Notes under the pieces: model-generated
Database searches by the model: none
The model's input: the letters and a program-made list of their open reading frames with translations, nothing else
Told to the model about the DNA's origin: nothing
Program-made: the position numbers and the translations under genes
Origin: Streptomyces rhizosphaerihabitans
GTDB lineage: Bacteria; Actinomycetota; Actinomycetes; Streptomycetales; Streptomycetaceae
Direction: 5' to 3'
DNA: 64,000 nt
NCBI RefSeq assembly: GCF_025399795.1
Contig: NZ_JAODTZ010000009.1
Span: forward strand, 62,001 to 126,000
Shown: positions 19,451 through 27,241 of the stretch, one piece after another
Layout: the number at the start of each line of letters is the position of its first letter
Numbering within the stretch: the first letter of the stretch is position 1

Positions 19451-20428
19451 TCAGTGCTCCTCGAACAGGCTCGTCACCGAGCCGTCCTCGAAGACCTCAC
19501 GCACCGCGTTCGCGATCGTCGGCGCGATCGACAGCACCGTGATCTTGTCGAGCTCCAGCTCGCCCGGGGTCGGCAGGGTGTCCGTGAAGATGAACTCGCT
19601 GACCTTGGAGTTCTTCAGACGGTCGGCCGCCGGACCGGAGAGCACGCCGTGCGTGGCCGTCACGATGACGTCCTCCGCGCCGTGCGCGAACAGCGCGTCC
19701 GCCGCGGCGCAGATGGTGCCGCCCGTGTCGATCATGTCGTCGACGAGCACGCAGACGCGGCCCTTCACGTCACCGACCACCTCGTGGACGGTGACCTGGT
19801 TGGCGACGTCCTTGTCGCGGCGCTTGTGCACGATGGCCAGCGGAGCGTCGAGACGGTCGCACCAGCGGTCGGCCACCCGCACGCGGCCGGCGTCCGGGGA
19901 GACGACGGTGAGCTTGGACTTGTCGACCTTGGCGCCCACGTAGTCCGCGAGGATCGGCAGCGCGAACAGGTGGTCCACCGGGCCGTCGAAGAAGCCCTGG
20001 ATCTGGTCCGTGTGCAGATCGACCGTGAGGATGCGGTCCGCGCCGGCCGTCGCCATCAGGTCGGCGATCAGACGCGCCGAGATCGGTTCACGTCCGCGGT
20101 GCTTCTTGTCCTGACGGGCGTAACCGTAGAAGGGCACGATCACGGTGATGCTCCGGGCGGAGGCCCGCTTGAGAGCGTCGATCATGATCAGCTGTTCCAT
20201 GATCCACTTGTTGATGGGAGCCGTGTGGCTCTGCATCAGGAAGCAGTCGGCGCCGCGGGCGGACTCCTGGTAGCGGATGTAGATCTCGCCGTTCGCGAAG
20301 TCGAAGGCCTTCGTCGGGACGACCCCGACACCCAGCTTGTGGGCGACCTCCTGGGCAAGCTCGGGGTGGGCGCGGCCGGAGAAGAACATCATCTTCTTCT
20401 CGCCGGTCGTCGTCTTGATCCCGGTCAC
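19451..20428 (-). CDS. prs: Ribose-phosphate pyrophosphokinase
   Basis: This is a 325-residue PRPP synthetase, making PRPP from ribose-5-phosphate and ATP for nucleotides, histidine and tryptophan. Landmarks are FSGRAHPELAQEVAH (start), YARQDKKHRGREPISA (ATP-binding flexible loop, about 107-122), VDLHTDQIQGFFDGPVDHL (metal/ribose-phosphate region) and VDDMIDTGGTIC (PRPP loop, about 238-249). The start is GTG at 20428, preceded by GAGGAG. It follows glmU on the same strand, the typical glmU-prs pairing. Confidence 0.96.
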   Translation of the reverse strand: MTGIKTTTGEKKMMFFSGRAHPELAQEVAHKLGVGVVPTKAFDFANGEIYIRYQESARGADCFLMQSHTAPINKWIMEQLIMIDALKRASARSITVIVPFYGYARQDKKHRGREPISARLIADLMATAGADRILTVDLHTDQIQGFFDGPVDHLFALPILADYVGAKVDKSKLTVVSPDAGRVRVADRWCDRLDAPLAIVHKRRDKDVANQVTVHEVVGDVKGRVCVLVDDMIDTGGTICAAADALFAHGAEDVIVTATHGVLSGPAADRLKNSKVSEFIFTDTLPTPGELELDKITVLSIAPTIANAVREVFEDGSVTSLFEEH

Positions 20429-20559
20429 AGCACTGTCTCCTCAGAGGTCATCTCAGTGGGCGTGAGAGGCCTTCTCAGCTGGGTTGCGAGAGGGCTTCTC
20501 AGCAGGGGTGCGGGTGTGCACTTATCACGGTACGCCGTCCCGGACGTGCCGTTTTCCGG

Positions 20560-22008
20560 TCAGCCTTCGCCTTCCGGTTCCCGGGAGGCGGTCTCCGCGG
20601 CCTTCGCGGCGGCGCTTCCGGGACGCTTGCGAGCCACCCAGCCCTCGATATTGCGCTGCTGGCCACGGGCCACGGCCAGCGAACCGGGCGGCACGTCCTT
20701 GGTGATGACGGAGCCCGCCGCGGTGTACGCGCCGTCCCCGACCGTGACAGGAGCCACAAACATGTTGTCCGAACCCGTACGGCAGTGTGAGCCGATCGTC
20801 GTGTGGTGCTTGTCCTGCCCGTCGTAGTTCACGAACACACTCGCGGCACCGATGTTCGAGTACTCGCCGATCGTCGCGTCACCCACGTAGGACAGGTGCG
20901 GGATCTTCGTGCCTTCGCCGATCGTCGCGTTCTTCGTCTCGACGTACGTGCCGACCTTGGCCTTCAGGCCGATCCGCGTCCCCGGACGGAGATACGCGTA
21001 CGGTCCCACGCTCGCCTGCGGACCCACCTCGGCGCTGACGGCCACGGTGTTGTCGACGCGGGCACCGGCGCCCACCCGGGTGTCCTTCAGGCGGCAGTTG
21101 GGCCCCACCTCGGCGCCTTCGGCGACATGCGTGGCGCCCTGGAGCTGCGTCCCGGGGTGCACGATCGCGTCCTGCTCGAAGGTGACCGTCACATCGACCC
21201 ACGTCGTCGCGGGATCGATGACGCTGACGCCGGCCAGCATGGCCCCGGTGAGCAGCCGGTCGTTCAGGATGCGGCGCGCCTCGGCGAGCTGCACGCGGTT
21301 GTTGATGCCGGCGATCTCGCGGTGGTCGGCGGCGACGGCCGCGCCGACGCGGTGCCCGGCCTCGCGGAGGATCCCGAGGACGTCCGTCAGGTACTCCTCG
21401 CCCTGGCTGTTGTCCGTCCGCACCTTGCCGAGCGCGTCGGCGAGCAGCTGTCCGTCGAAGGCGAAGACGCCCGAGTTGATCTCACGGATCGCGCGCTGCG
21501 ATTCGCTCGCGTCCTTGTGCTCGACGATCGCGGTGACCGCGCCGCTGGCGCCGTCCCGCACGATGCGGCCGTAGCCGGTGGCGTCGGGGACCTCGGCGGT
21601 CAGCACGGTGACGGCGTTGCCGTCGGCGCTGTGGGTCGAGGCGAGCGCGAGCAGGGTCTCGCCGCTGAGCAGGGGGGTGTCGCCGCAGACCACGACGACC
21701 GTGCCGTCCACGCCCTCGCCGAGCTCTTCGAGGCCCATCCGTACGGCGTGCCCGGTGCCGTTCTGCTCGGCCTGCACCGCGGTCCGGACGCCCGGGTCGA
21801 TCTCCGCGAGGTGCGCGACGACCTTCTCGCGGGCGTGCCCCACGACGACGACCAGGTTCTCGGGATCCAACTCGCGTGCGGCAGCGAGCACATGGCCGAC
21901 GAGGGAGCGTCCGCAGATGTCGTGCAGGACCTTGGGTGTGGCCGATTTCATACGGGTGCCCTCACCCGCTGCGAGAACGACGACGGCTGCCGGGCGATTG
22001 GCGCTCAC
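20560..22008 (-). CDS. glmU: Bifunctional GlmU (GlcNAc-1-P uridyltransferase / GlcN-1-P acetyltransferase)
   Basis: This 482-residue enzyme makes UDP-GlcNAc for peptidoglycan. The N-terminal pyrophosphorylase has LAAGEGTRMKSATPKVLHDI (about 12-31) and VVCGDTPLLSGETL. From about residue 255, left-handed beta-helix hexapeptide repeats form the acetyltransferase (VGPYAYLRPGTRIGLKAKVG, then HLSYVGDATIGEYSNIGAAS). The C-terminal tail is lysine/alanine-rich. The start is GTG at 22008. A hairpin and a tRNA-Gln gene lie immediately upstream. Confidence 0.96.
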   Translation of the reverse strand: MSANRPAAVVVLAAGEGTRMKSATPKVLHDICGRSLVGHVLAAARELDPENLVVVVGHAREKVVAHLAEIDPGVRTAVQAEQNGTGHAVRMGLEELGEGVDGTVVVVCGDTPLLSGETLLALASTHSADGNAVTVLTAEVPDATGYGRIVRDGASGAVTAIVEHKDASESQRAIREINSGVFAFDGQLLADALGKVRTDNSQGEEYLTDVLGILREAGHRVGAAVAADHREIAGINNRVQLAEARRILNDRLLTGAMLAGVSVIDPATTWVDVTVTFEQDAIVHPGTQLQGATHVAEGAEVGPNCRLKDTRVGAGARVDNTVAVSAEVGPQASVGPYAYLRPGTRIGLKAKVGTYVETKNATIGEGTKIPHLSYVGDATIGEYSNIGAASVFVNYDGQDKHHTTIGSHCRTGSDNMFVAPVTVGDGAYTAAGSVITKDVPPGSLAVARGQQRNIEGWVARKRPGSAAAKAAETASREPEGEG

Positions 22009-22081
22009 GGGGTTGCCCTTCGGCTTCGGATGACTGGGGTGTGGACATCCGCAGGATACCGGGGCGAATCAGGAGGGATGT

Positions 22082-22119
22082 GGGAGAGGGCCCTGACAGA
22101 GCTGCCAGGGCCCTCTCCC
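22082..22119. terminator. 14-bp hairpin between tRNA-Gln and glmU
   Basis: A perfect inverted repeat (GGGAGAGGGCCCTG / CAGGGCCCTCTCCC) with a 10-nt loop lies 6 nt beyond the tRNA 3' end, as expected for a tRNA terminator. Confidence 0.75.
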
Positions 22120-22125
22120 GGAAGG

Positions 22126-22196
22126 CTCCCGGGGAAGGAATCGAACCCTCATTCAATGGACCAAAACCATTTGTCCTGCCATTAGACGACCCGGGA
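22126..22196 (-). tRNA. tRNA-Gln (anticodon TTG)
   Basis: The minus strand folds as a cloverleaf: acceptor TCCCGGG/CCCGGGA, D-arm GTCTAATGGCAGGAC, anticodon stem ATGG/CCAT with loop TTTTGGT (anticodon TTG), and T-arm loop GGTTCGATTCC. The discriminator base is G and there is no encoded CCA. At 71 nt it fits a tRNA-Gln. It lies 11 nt downstream of the 22208-23086 gene on the same strand. Confidence 0.93.
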
Positions 22197-22207
22197 TGGT
22201 CTATGCG

Positions 22208-23086
22208 CTATGTCCGATTTGATGGATCGGAGCTCTGCGCGGACAACACTATGCCGTACCAGGCGCCTTCAATGCGACGGTACAACTCTGCGCTCTGGCG
22301 AACTTTGATCGCCAGGCAACCCCGGTAGGACTCGCCCACGTTCTTGCGGACGGTCTTGGGATTGTGGCGTTTGAGCGTCGTCTTGTAGAACGCGGCGCGG
22401 TTGGAGCCGACCAGGTCCGCCCAGTACCTTTCGGCCTCCGCCACGTCGGCGGTTTCGTGGATCATGACGGTGAAACGCAGGCGACCGCGCTCCACCCCGA
22501 GCAGGTCGAGCCAGCGCAGGAAGACTTCGATCATCCCTGGATCGCTGTTGACGAAGGTGACGCACTCCCGGCGGTCGTACTTTTTGTCCTTGCTGCCCTC
22601 GGCCCAGTACAGGCCGACGCCCAACAGGAACAGCTCGCGATCGGACAGGGCGCCGATCGTCGCAGCCGCGGCCGCTTTGGTGCACTGCCGCTCGATGTCG
22701 CGTTGGGCCAGTTCGTGATCCCACCGCTTCCGTCCCGCGAGCTTCGCCTGCTCCGAAGCCGGGCGCGGCTCCGGCTTCGGCAGATCTCGGACCCAAAGCG
22801 AGATCGAACTCTTCGAGCAGCCCAGTTCCACCTGGATCTGGTCGTAGGTCCAGCCCTGGAGGCGCAGCTCACGGGCCCGGTCACGGAGTTCGTCCTTCGC
22901 GTTCGGGCGCCTCGTCCAGTCCGGAGGCGGCTCGCCCTCCAAGAGGCGGTTGAGGATGTCGTTGTTGTCGATGTGCAGTCGGTCACGGATCCGGCGGCGG
23001 CTGAGTCCCGCCCTGCGCAGAGAGATCGCCTGCTCTCGTAGCACTTCGAAATCCGCGTACTTGCTCAGTGAATGTGCCATAGGCAT
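22208..23086 (-). CDS. HTH protein with LAGLIDADG-endonuclease-like C-terminal half
   Basis: The product has 292 residues. Two HTH-like segments occur in the N-terminal half: LREQAISLRRAGLSRRRIRD (about 15-34) and LQGWTYDQIQVELGCSKSSI (about 76-95, a Sin/resolvase-type helix-turn-helix). The C-terminal half has LFLLGVGLYWAEGSKDKKYD (about 152-171), then VTFVNSDPGMIEVFLRWLDL, similar in pattern to LAGLIDADG-like proteins (GLYxAEGxK, xFxNSDPxMI). I do not know its function. It directly precedes tRNA-Gln with an 11-nt gap. Endonuclease activity is not established. Confidence 0.6.
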   Translation of the reverse strand: MPMAHSLSKYADFEVLREQAISLRRAGLSRRRIRDRLHIDNNDILNRLLEGEPPPDWTRRPNAKDELRDRARELRLQGWTYDQIQVELGCSKSSISLWVRDLPKPEPRPASEQAKLAGRKRWDHELAQRDIERQCTKAAAAATIGALSDRELFLLGVGLYWAEGSKDKKYDRRECVTFVNSDPGMIEVFLRWLDLLGVERGRLRFTVMIHETADVAEAERYWADLVGSNRAAFYKTTLKRHNPKTVRKNVGESYRGCLAIKVRQSAELYRRIEGAWYGIVLSAQSSDPSNRT

Positions 23087-23247
23087 ACCATCGCGCCGGA
23101 ATGCAGGCCTCCGAGGTCGAATGGTGATCGATTCGGCAGTTCGAGGGATATCGGTCGGTTTCGCTTCTGTTCGATGGTGGGGTGTGGTGTAGGCCAGTAG
23201 CCAAAACTCACCGGAAATGGGCAGGGGGGCGACCGTAGGCTGGAGGC

Positions 23248-24558
23248 ATGACCACGACGGGGGAAGAGCACACCGCGGCCGGGACCGGGCCGTGGTGGTG
23301 GGTCGGATGGCGTAGTGCGGTGTTGGACGCGGGGCTCGCTCTGGCGTCCGCGGTCGAGTGCGGCGGCGAGGGGGTCCGCTTCGCGCACGACGCGGGGCTG
23401 CCCGCTCCGGTGGGTGTCGCCTTCGGGGGGATCGCCGGGTCGGTGCTGCTGGTGCGGCGGAAGTGGCCGATCGCGGTCGTCCTGGTGTCCATCGCGATCA
23501 CGCCCGCCCAGATGGGCTACCTGATGGGACTCGTCGGGCTGTACACGCTCGCCGCGTCCGAGCTCCCGCGGCGCATCATCGCGGCGCTGGCGGGGATGTC
23601 CTTCGCCGGCATGCTGATCGTCACGTTCGTCCGGGCGCACCAGGGTGTGGTGCGAGGGGACGTGGCGATGGGGGACTGGTTCGTCCCGTTCGCCTCCCTC
23701 ACGACGGCGATCGGGATGACCGCGCCACCCGTGCTGCTCGGGCTGTACATGGGGGCCAGGCGGCGGCTGATGGAGAGCCTGCGGGAGCGGGCGGACTCGC
23801 TGGAGCGGGAGCTGCAGCTGCTGGCGGAGCGGGCCGAGGAGCGGGCGGAGTGGGCGCGCAACGAGGAGCGCACCCGGATCGCGCGTGAGATGCACGACGT
23901 GGTCGCGCATCGGGTCTCGCTGATGGTCGTGCACGCGGCGGCCCTTCAGGCGATCGCCCGGAAGGATCCCGAGAAGGCCGTGAAGAACGCCGCCCTGGTG
24001 GGGGACATGGGGCGTCAGGCGCTCACGGAGCTGCGGGAGATGCTGGGCGTGCTGCGTACGGGGAACGGGCTGGACGCGCGGGTGCCGTCGGTCCCGCTGG
24101 CGGCGGTGGGTGCAGCGGCGGCCGCCGCCGCGTCGCGGGCGGCGGACGACTCCGGGGCCGGCGAGGGGCCGAGTCTGGCCGAGATCGACGAGCTGATCGG
24201 GCAGTCGGCGGCGGCGGGGATGGTCGTGGCCCTGTCGGTCGAGGGGGACCTGCGTGCGTACGCCCGGGAGATCGAGCAGACCGCCTACCGGGTGGTGCAG
24301 GAGGCGTTGACGAACGTCCACAAGCACGCGGCGGGGGCGAAGACGTACGTCCGGCTGGCGCATCGGGTGTCCGAGATCGCGATGCAGGTGGAGAACGAGT
24401 GTCCGCCGGAGGTGGGGGTGGGATCGTCCGTGCGGTTGCCCAGCGGCGGGAACGGGTTGCTGGGCATGAAGGAGCGGGTGGCCGCCCTGGGGGGCGTGTT
24501 CGTGTCGGGGCCCACGGACGCGGGTGGGTTCCGGGTGTCGGCGGTGATCCCGGCGTAG
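23248..24558 (+). CDS. Orphan sensor histidine kinase (NarL/DesK type)
   Basis: The protein has 436 residues; the ATG at 23248 follows GGAGG. There are about four to five membrane segments in residues 40-180, for example WPIAVVLVSIAITPAQMGYL. A coiled linker with RERADSLERELQLLAERAEE leads to a HisKA_3 dimerisation domain with phospho-acceptor His216 (REMHDVVAHRVSLM). The HATPase_c domain has N-box VVQEALTNVHKHA and G-box GGNGLLGMKERVAAL. No response regulator is adjacent. The nearest one in the window is at 9609-10376, more than 12 kb away. The signal is unknown. Confidence 0.88.
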   Translation: MTTTGEEHTAAGTGPWWWVGWRSAVLDAGLALASAVECGGEGVRFAHDAGLPAPVGVAFGGIAGSVLLVRRKWPIAVVLVSIAITPAQMGYLMGLVGLYTLAASELPRRIIAALAGMSFAGMLIVTFVRAHQGVVRGDVAMGDWFVPFASLTTAIGMTAPPVLLGLYMGARRRLMESLRERADSLERELQLLAERAEERAEWARNEERTRIAREMHDVVAHRVSLMVVHAAALQAIARKDPEKAVKNAALVGDMGRQALTELREMLGVLRTGNGLDARVPSVPLAAVGAAAAAAASRAADDSGAGEGPSLAEIDELIGQSAAAGMVVALSVEGDLRAYAREIEQTAYRVVQEALTNVHKHAAGAKTYVRLAHRVSEIAMQVENECPPEVGVGSSVRLPSGGNGLLGMKERVAALGGVFVSGPTDAGGFRVSAVIPA

Positions 24559-24610
24559 CCCTCCGGGTGGTCACCGGGGTCGGGTGCGGTCCGGTGGGTG
24601 GGTCGGGGCC

Positions 24611-24712
24611 GTGCCGGTACATCCGCCCGCATCCGGACGGATCCCAGCGGTGTTTCGAGGTGTGGGTGGGTGCTGATCCGTCCGGTCTGCGGGCATTCGG
24701 TGTACCGGCACG
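24611..24712. repeat. Long imperfect inverted repeat
   Basis: The arms at about 24611-24648 and 24672-24712 share GTGCCGGTACA ... CCGCA ... CCGGACGGATC in inverted orientation with small indels, around a ~23-nt loop. It could be a compound terminator of the kinase gene or a small mobile hairpin. No coding potential is seen in 24559-24872. Confidence 0.5.
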
Positions 24713-24777
24713 TCCCCTCCCGCGCGCTCCCGGCTGCGGGTGCGCGGTGGCTTGGGTGCAGCCCCTCACGCGCGTGA

Positions 24778-24830
24778 AAATCCAGCCCCTCCGGTGTTTG
24801 AGGAGCGGGGTCCGGGGCGGAGCCCCAGCT
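24778..24830. repeat. Common Streptomyces intergenic repeat
   Basis: The stretch containing CCAGCCCCTCCGGTGTTTGA and GAGCGGGGTCCGGGGCGGAG matches, from memory, a short intergenic repeat found many times in Streptomyces chromosomes. It lies downstream of both flanking genes. Copy number in this genome cannot be judged from one window. Confidence 0.5.
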
Positions 24831-24872
24831 TCGGGCCGGGTAGGGGCGGAGGGGGCGAAAAGACTGGCCGGG

Positions 24873-25433
24873 TCAGGTCGTGGTGAGGCGGGGTGGGGCT
24901 GTGCCGGTGAGGAGGGTGGTGAGGGCGGCGTCGATGTGGGGGCCTAGGTACCAGTCGCCGGTGTGGTCGAGGGTGTAGACCCGGCCCTCGGCGTCGATGG
25001 CGAGCAGGGCGTGGGAGTCGGACTCCTCGCCGAGGGGGCAGACCTCGGTGTCGAGCGCGCGGCCGAGGTCGCCGAGGGTGCGGGCCATGTGCAGCCCGTG
25101 CAGGGGGTCGAGATGGAGCAGGGCGGGGGCGAGTTGGCGCCCGGGTCCCTTGGCGCCGACGCGCAGACCTCCGAACTCCGCCCATGCCTCGACCGCCGCG
25201 GGAAACACGGCGTGCCGGTGTCCGGCCGGCGACGCGTGTCCGCGCAGCTCGTCGGCCCAGTACTCGGCCTGCTTTATGTCCCAGCGTCCCGGCTGCCATC
25301 CCGCCGAGCGCAGTGCGGCGTCCACGGGCCCGGGGAAACGCGATGAGGGTCCCCCCTGTCCGGGAGGGGAGAAGAGGCTGGAGGAGGAGCGGTCGGAGTG
25401 CATCTGCCCTTCGTTCGTCGAGGGATGGGACAT
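24873..25433 (-). CDS. SUKH-3 family immunity-type protein
   Basis: The product has 186 residues. The region from about residue 35 (VDAALRSAGWQPGRWDIKQA) through FPAAVEAWAEFGGLRVGAKG, HLDPLHGLHMARTLG and AIDAEGRVYTLDHTGDWYLG matches the SUKH-3 pattern. SUKH proteins are immunity factors of polymorphic toxin systems. It lies 63 nt downstream of a YwqJ-type deaminase gene on the same strand, the toxin-then-immunity order. The start is uncertain: an in-frame ATG 10 codons in follows AAGGGC closely. Confidence 0.75.
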   Translation of the reverse strand: MSHPSTNEGQMHSDRSSSSLFSPPGQGGPSSRFPGPVDAALRSAGWQPGRWDIKQAEYWADELRGHASPAGHRHAVFPAAVEAWAEFGGLRVGAKGPGRQLAPALLHLDPLHGLHMARTLGDLGRALDTEVCPLGEESDSHALLAIDAEGRVYTLDHTGDWYLGPHIDAALTTLLTGTAPPRLTTT

Positions 25434-25496
25434 CGGCGTCGCGGGACGCCGTCATGAGTACGTGTGCGGGAAATACGTGTGCGGGAGTGGGGGAGT

Positions 25497-26000
25497 TCAG
25501 GCGTCCGGTGCCGCCGGGTCGACGACGCGTACGCCGAAGTGGTCGCTGAGCGCCGTGCAGGAGCGGCAGGGCGCGGCGAAACTGCCGTGCAGCGGGTCGC
25601 CGTCCTCGCGGATGCGGCGCGCGGTGAGCTTGGCCCCCTTGAGGACCTTGCGGGCCTCGCCGTTGGTCATCGGCTTGCGGGTGGCTCGCCTGCTGCGTTC
25701 GGCGTCGGCGGATGCGATGTGCCGGGAGATCAGGATGGCCTCGGCGCAGCGGCCGGTGAAGCGGTCGCGTTGTGCGTTCGTGAGGGTGTCGAGGAAGTCC
25801 TGGACCAGCGGGTGAAGAGCGGGTGGCTGGTCGCCGCGGGCGGCCGTGCCGGTGAGGGTGGCGCCGCGCACGGAGAGAGCGGCGGCGACGGTGGGCAGTA
25901 TGCCGTCGCGGCGGTAGAGCAGAGTGGGGGTGTGCAGTGCCTCGGCGCTGCTCCACCCGACCCGGGGATCCCCGGACGTGCCCGTATGCGTCGCATTCAT
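25497..26000 (-). CDS. YwqJ-type deaminase domain protein
   Basis: This 167-residue protein has a putative zinc-deaminase core: Cys85-Ala-Glu87 (RCAEAILISRHIAS) in place of the usual HxE, and Cys145/Cys148 in HGSFAAPCRSCTALSDHFG. The CAE plus PCxxC combination is the YwqJ family pattern, known as toxin domains in polymorphic systems and predicted to act on nucleic acids or nucleotides. No signal peptide or transport domain is present. It is divergent from the WHH-SUKH gene (230-nt gap) and upstream of SUKH-3. Activity is predicted only. Confidence 0.75.
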   Translation of the reverse strand: MNATHTGTSGDPRVGWSSAEALHTPTLLYRRDGILPTVAAALSVRGATLTGTAARGDQPPALHPLVQDFLDTLTNAQRDRFTGRCAEAILISRHIASADAERSRRATRKPMTNGEARKVLKGAKLTARRIREDGDPLHGSFAAPCRSCTALSDHFGVRVVDPAAPDA

Positions 26001-26229
26001 GATCGTTTTTCCCTCCCGTGCATCCCCCGGTGCGGAGACAGACTGCCAAATGCGGTGGCGGGAGCGGTAGCTGGGGCGCCGCGACACGCCAGGTCTTCGG
26101 TTTACGGTCACGGCGAGGTGACGGCTGGTCACGGAACCGGAGGCCCGGTGACCGGTGTCGTACAACCGAATAGGCTGTCGACATCCGCGCTCCATCCAGC
26201 TACTGAGAACGCCGCAGGGGGCAACCGCC

Positions 26230-27234
26230 ATGACGACAGGTCGGCTCGGGCAACAAGCCGCGCCGCCGAACGCGGCCTACGCCGGGCAAGTCGTGCACTT
26301 CCCGGATCCGGTCCGGGCCGCACGCCATCCCAGAGGTGTGCGGATCGACGAGCGCGGCTATCCCGACTTCTCGCTCTACGCGCGCGGCGCGGTGGAGATC
26401 GCCGAGCCCCCGGAGGGTTTCGGAGTCGACGAGTTGAGGCTGACGGACTACGTCTCCGCGAACGCCGCGCTCGCCGCGTCGGGCCACGATCTGTGGGACA
26501 CGATTCCGTCGGTGGCGACGCCGCACGGCTGGACGTGGCATCACGTGGCGGGCACCCGGCGGCTGGAGTTGGTGCCTGTCGAGGTGAAGGCGCTGCTGCG
26601 GCATCACGGTGGTGTCGCGACCACGGCTGTCGACCATTCCAAGCGGGGGACGCGGCCGTTGCAGGAGACGCGGCCCGTGCACTTCGGGCTGCCGAAGTCG
26701 TCGGTCGCGGTGACCGAGCAGCAGGTACTGGGGGTCGAGGAGGACCTCGGCTACCGGCTGCCCGGCGCCTACCGGTCGTTCCTGAAGGCGGCGGGCGGGT
26801 GCGCGCCGGTCGGCGCCGCGCTCGACGCCGAGCTCGGACTGCTGGTGGACCAGCCGTTCTTCACCGTCCGCGACGAGGCCGCCGTCAATGACCTCGTGTA
26901 TGTCAACAAGTGTCTGCGCGACCATCTGACCAAGGACTACCTGGGTGTCGGGTTCGTGCAGGGCGGTCTGCTGGCCGTGAAGGTGAAGGGCGACCGGATC
27001 GGTTCGGTCTGGTTCTGCGCGTTCGACGACGCCCGGGACCAGGATGCCTGGCCGCCGGCCGAGCGGGTGCAGCGGCTGCTGCTGCCGTGCGGTGACGACT
27101 TCGACCAGTTCCTGTCCCGGCTGGCCGGTGATCCGCCGGAGCTGGAGACGGTGGCGAATCTGATGGTGGACGGCGGTTTCGCGTACGCCGTGCCCGTCTC
27201 TTCGGTGTCTTCGGCGTCTTCGGTGGGGGAGTGA
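26230..27234 (+). CDS. WHH-type HNH nuclease domain fused to SMI1/KNR4 (SUKH) domain
   Basis: The product has 334 residues. Residues about 35-130 contain PDFSLYARGAVEI, LTDYVSANAALAASG and GWTWHHVAGTRRLELVPVEV, then LLRHHGG. This is the WHH variant of HNH/Endo VII nucleases, with W103-H104-H105 and the His125-His126 pair. Residues about 155-330 form a SUKH domain (VTEQQVLGVEEDLGYRLPGA, YRSFLKAAGG, DDFDQFLSRL). The two modules are normally a toxin tip and its separate immunity protein. The next gene starts 7 nt downstream, so they are co-transcribed. The tail, PVSSVSSASSVGE, is low-complexity. Confidence 0.82.
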   Translation: MTTGRLGQQAAPPNAAYAGQVVHFPDPVRAARHPRGVRIDERGYPDFSLYARGAVEIAEPPEGFGVDELRLTDYVSANAALAASGHDLWDTIPSVATPHGWTWHHVAGTRRLELVPVEVKALLRHHGGVATTAVDHSKRGTRPLQETRPVHFGLPKSSVAVTEQQVLGVEEDLGYRLPGAYRSFLKAAGGCAPVGAALDAELGLLVDQPFFTVRDEAAVNDLVYVNKCLRDHLTKDYLGVGFVQGGLLAVKVKGDRIGSVWFCAFDDARDQDAWPPAERVQRLLLPCGDDFDQFLSRLAGDPPELETVANLMVDGGFAYAVPVSSVSSASSVGE

Positions 27235-27241
27235 CGTTGCG

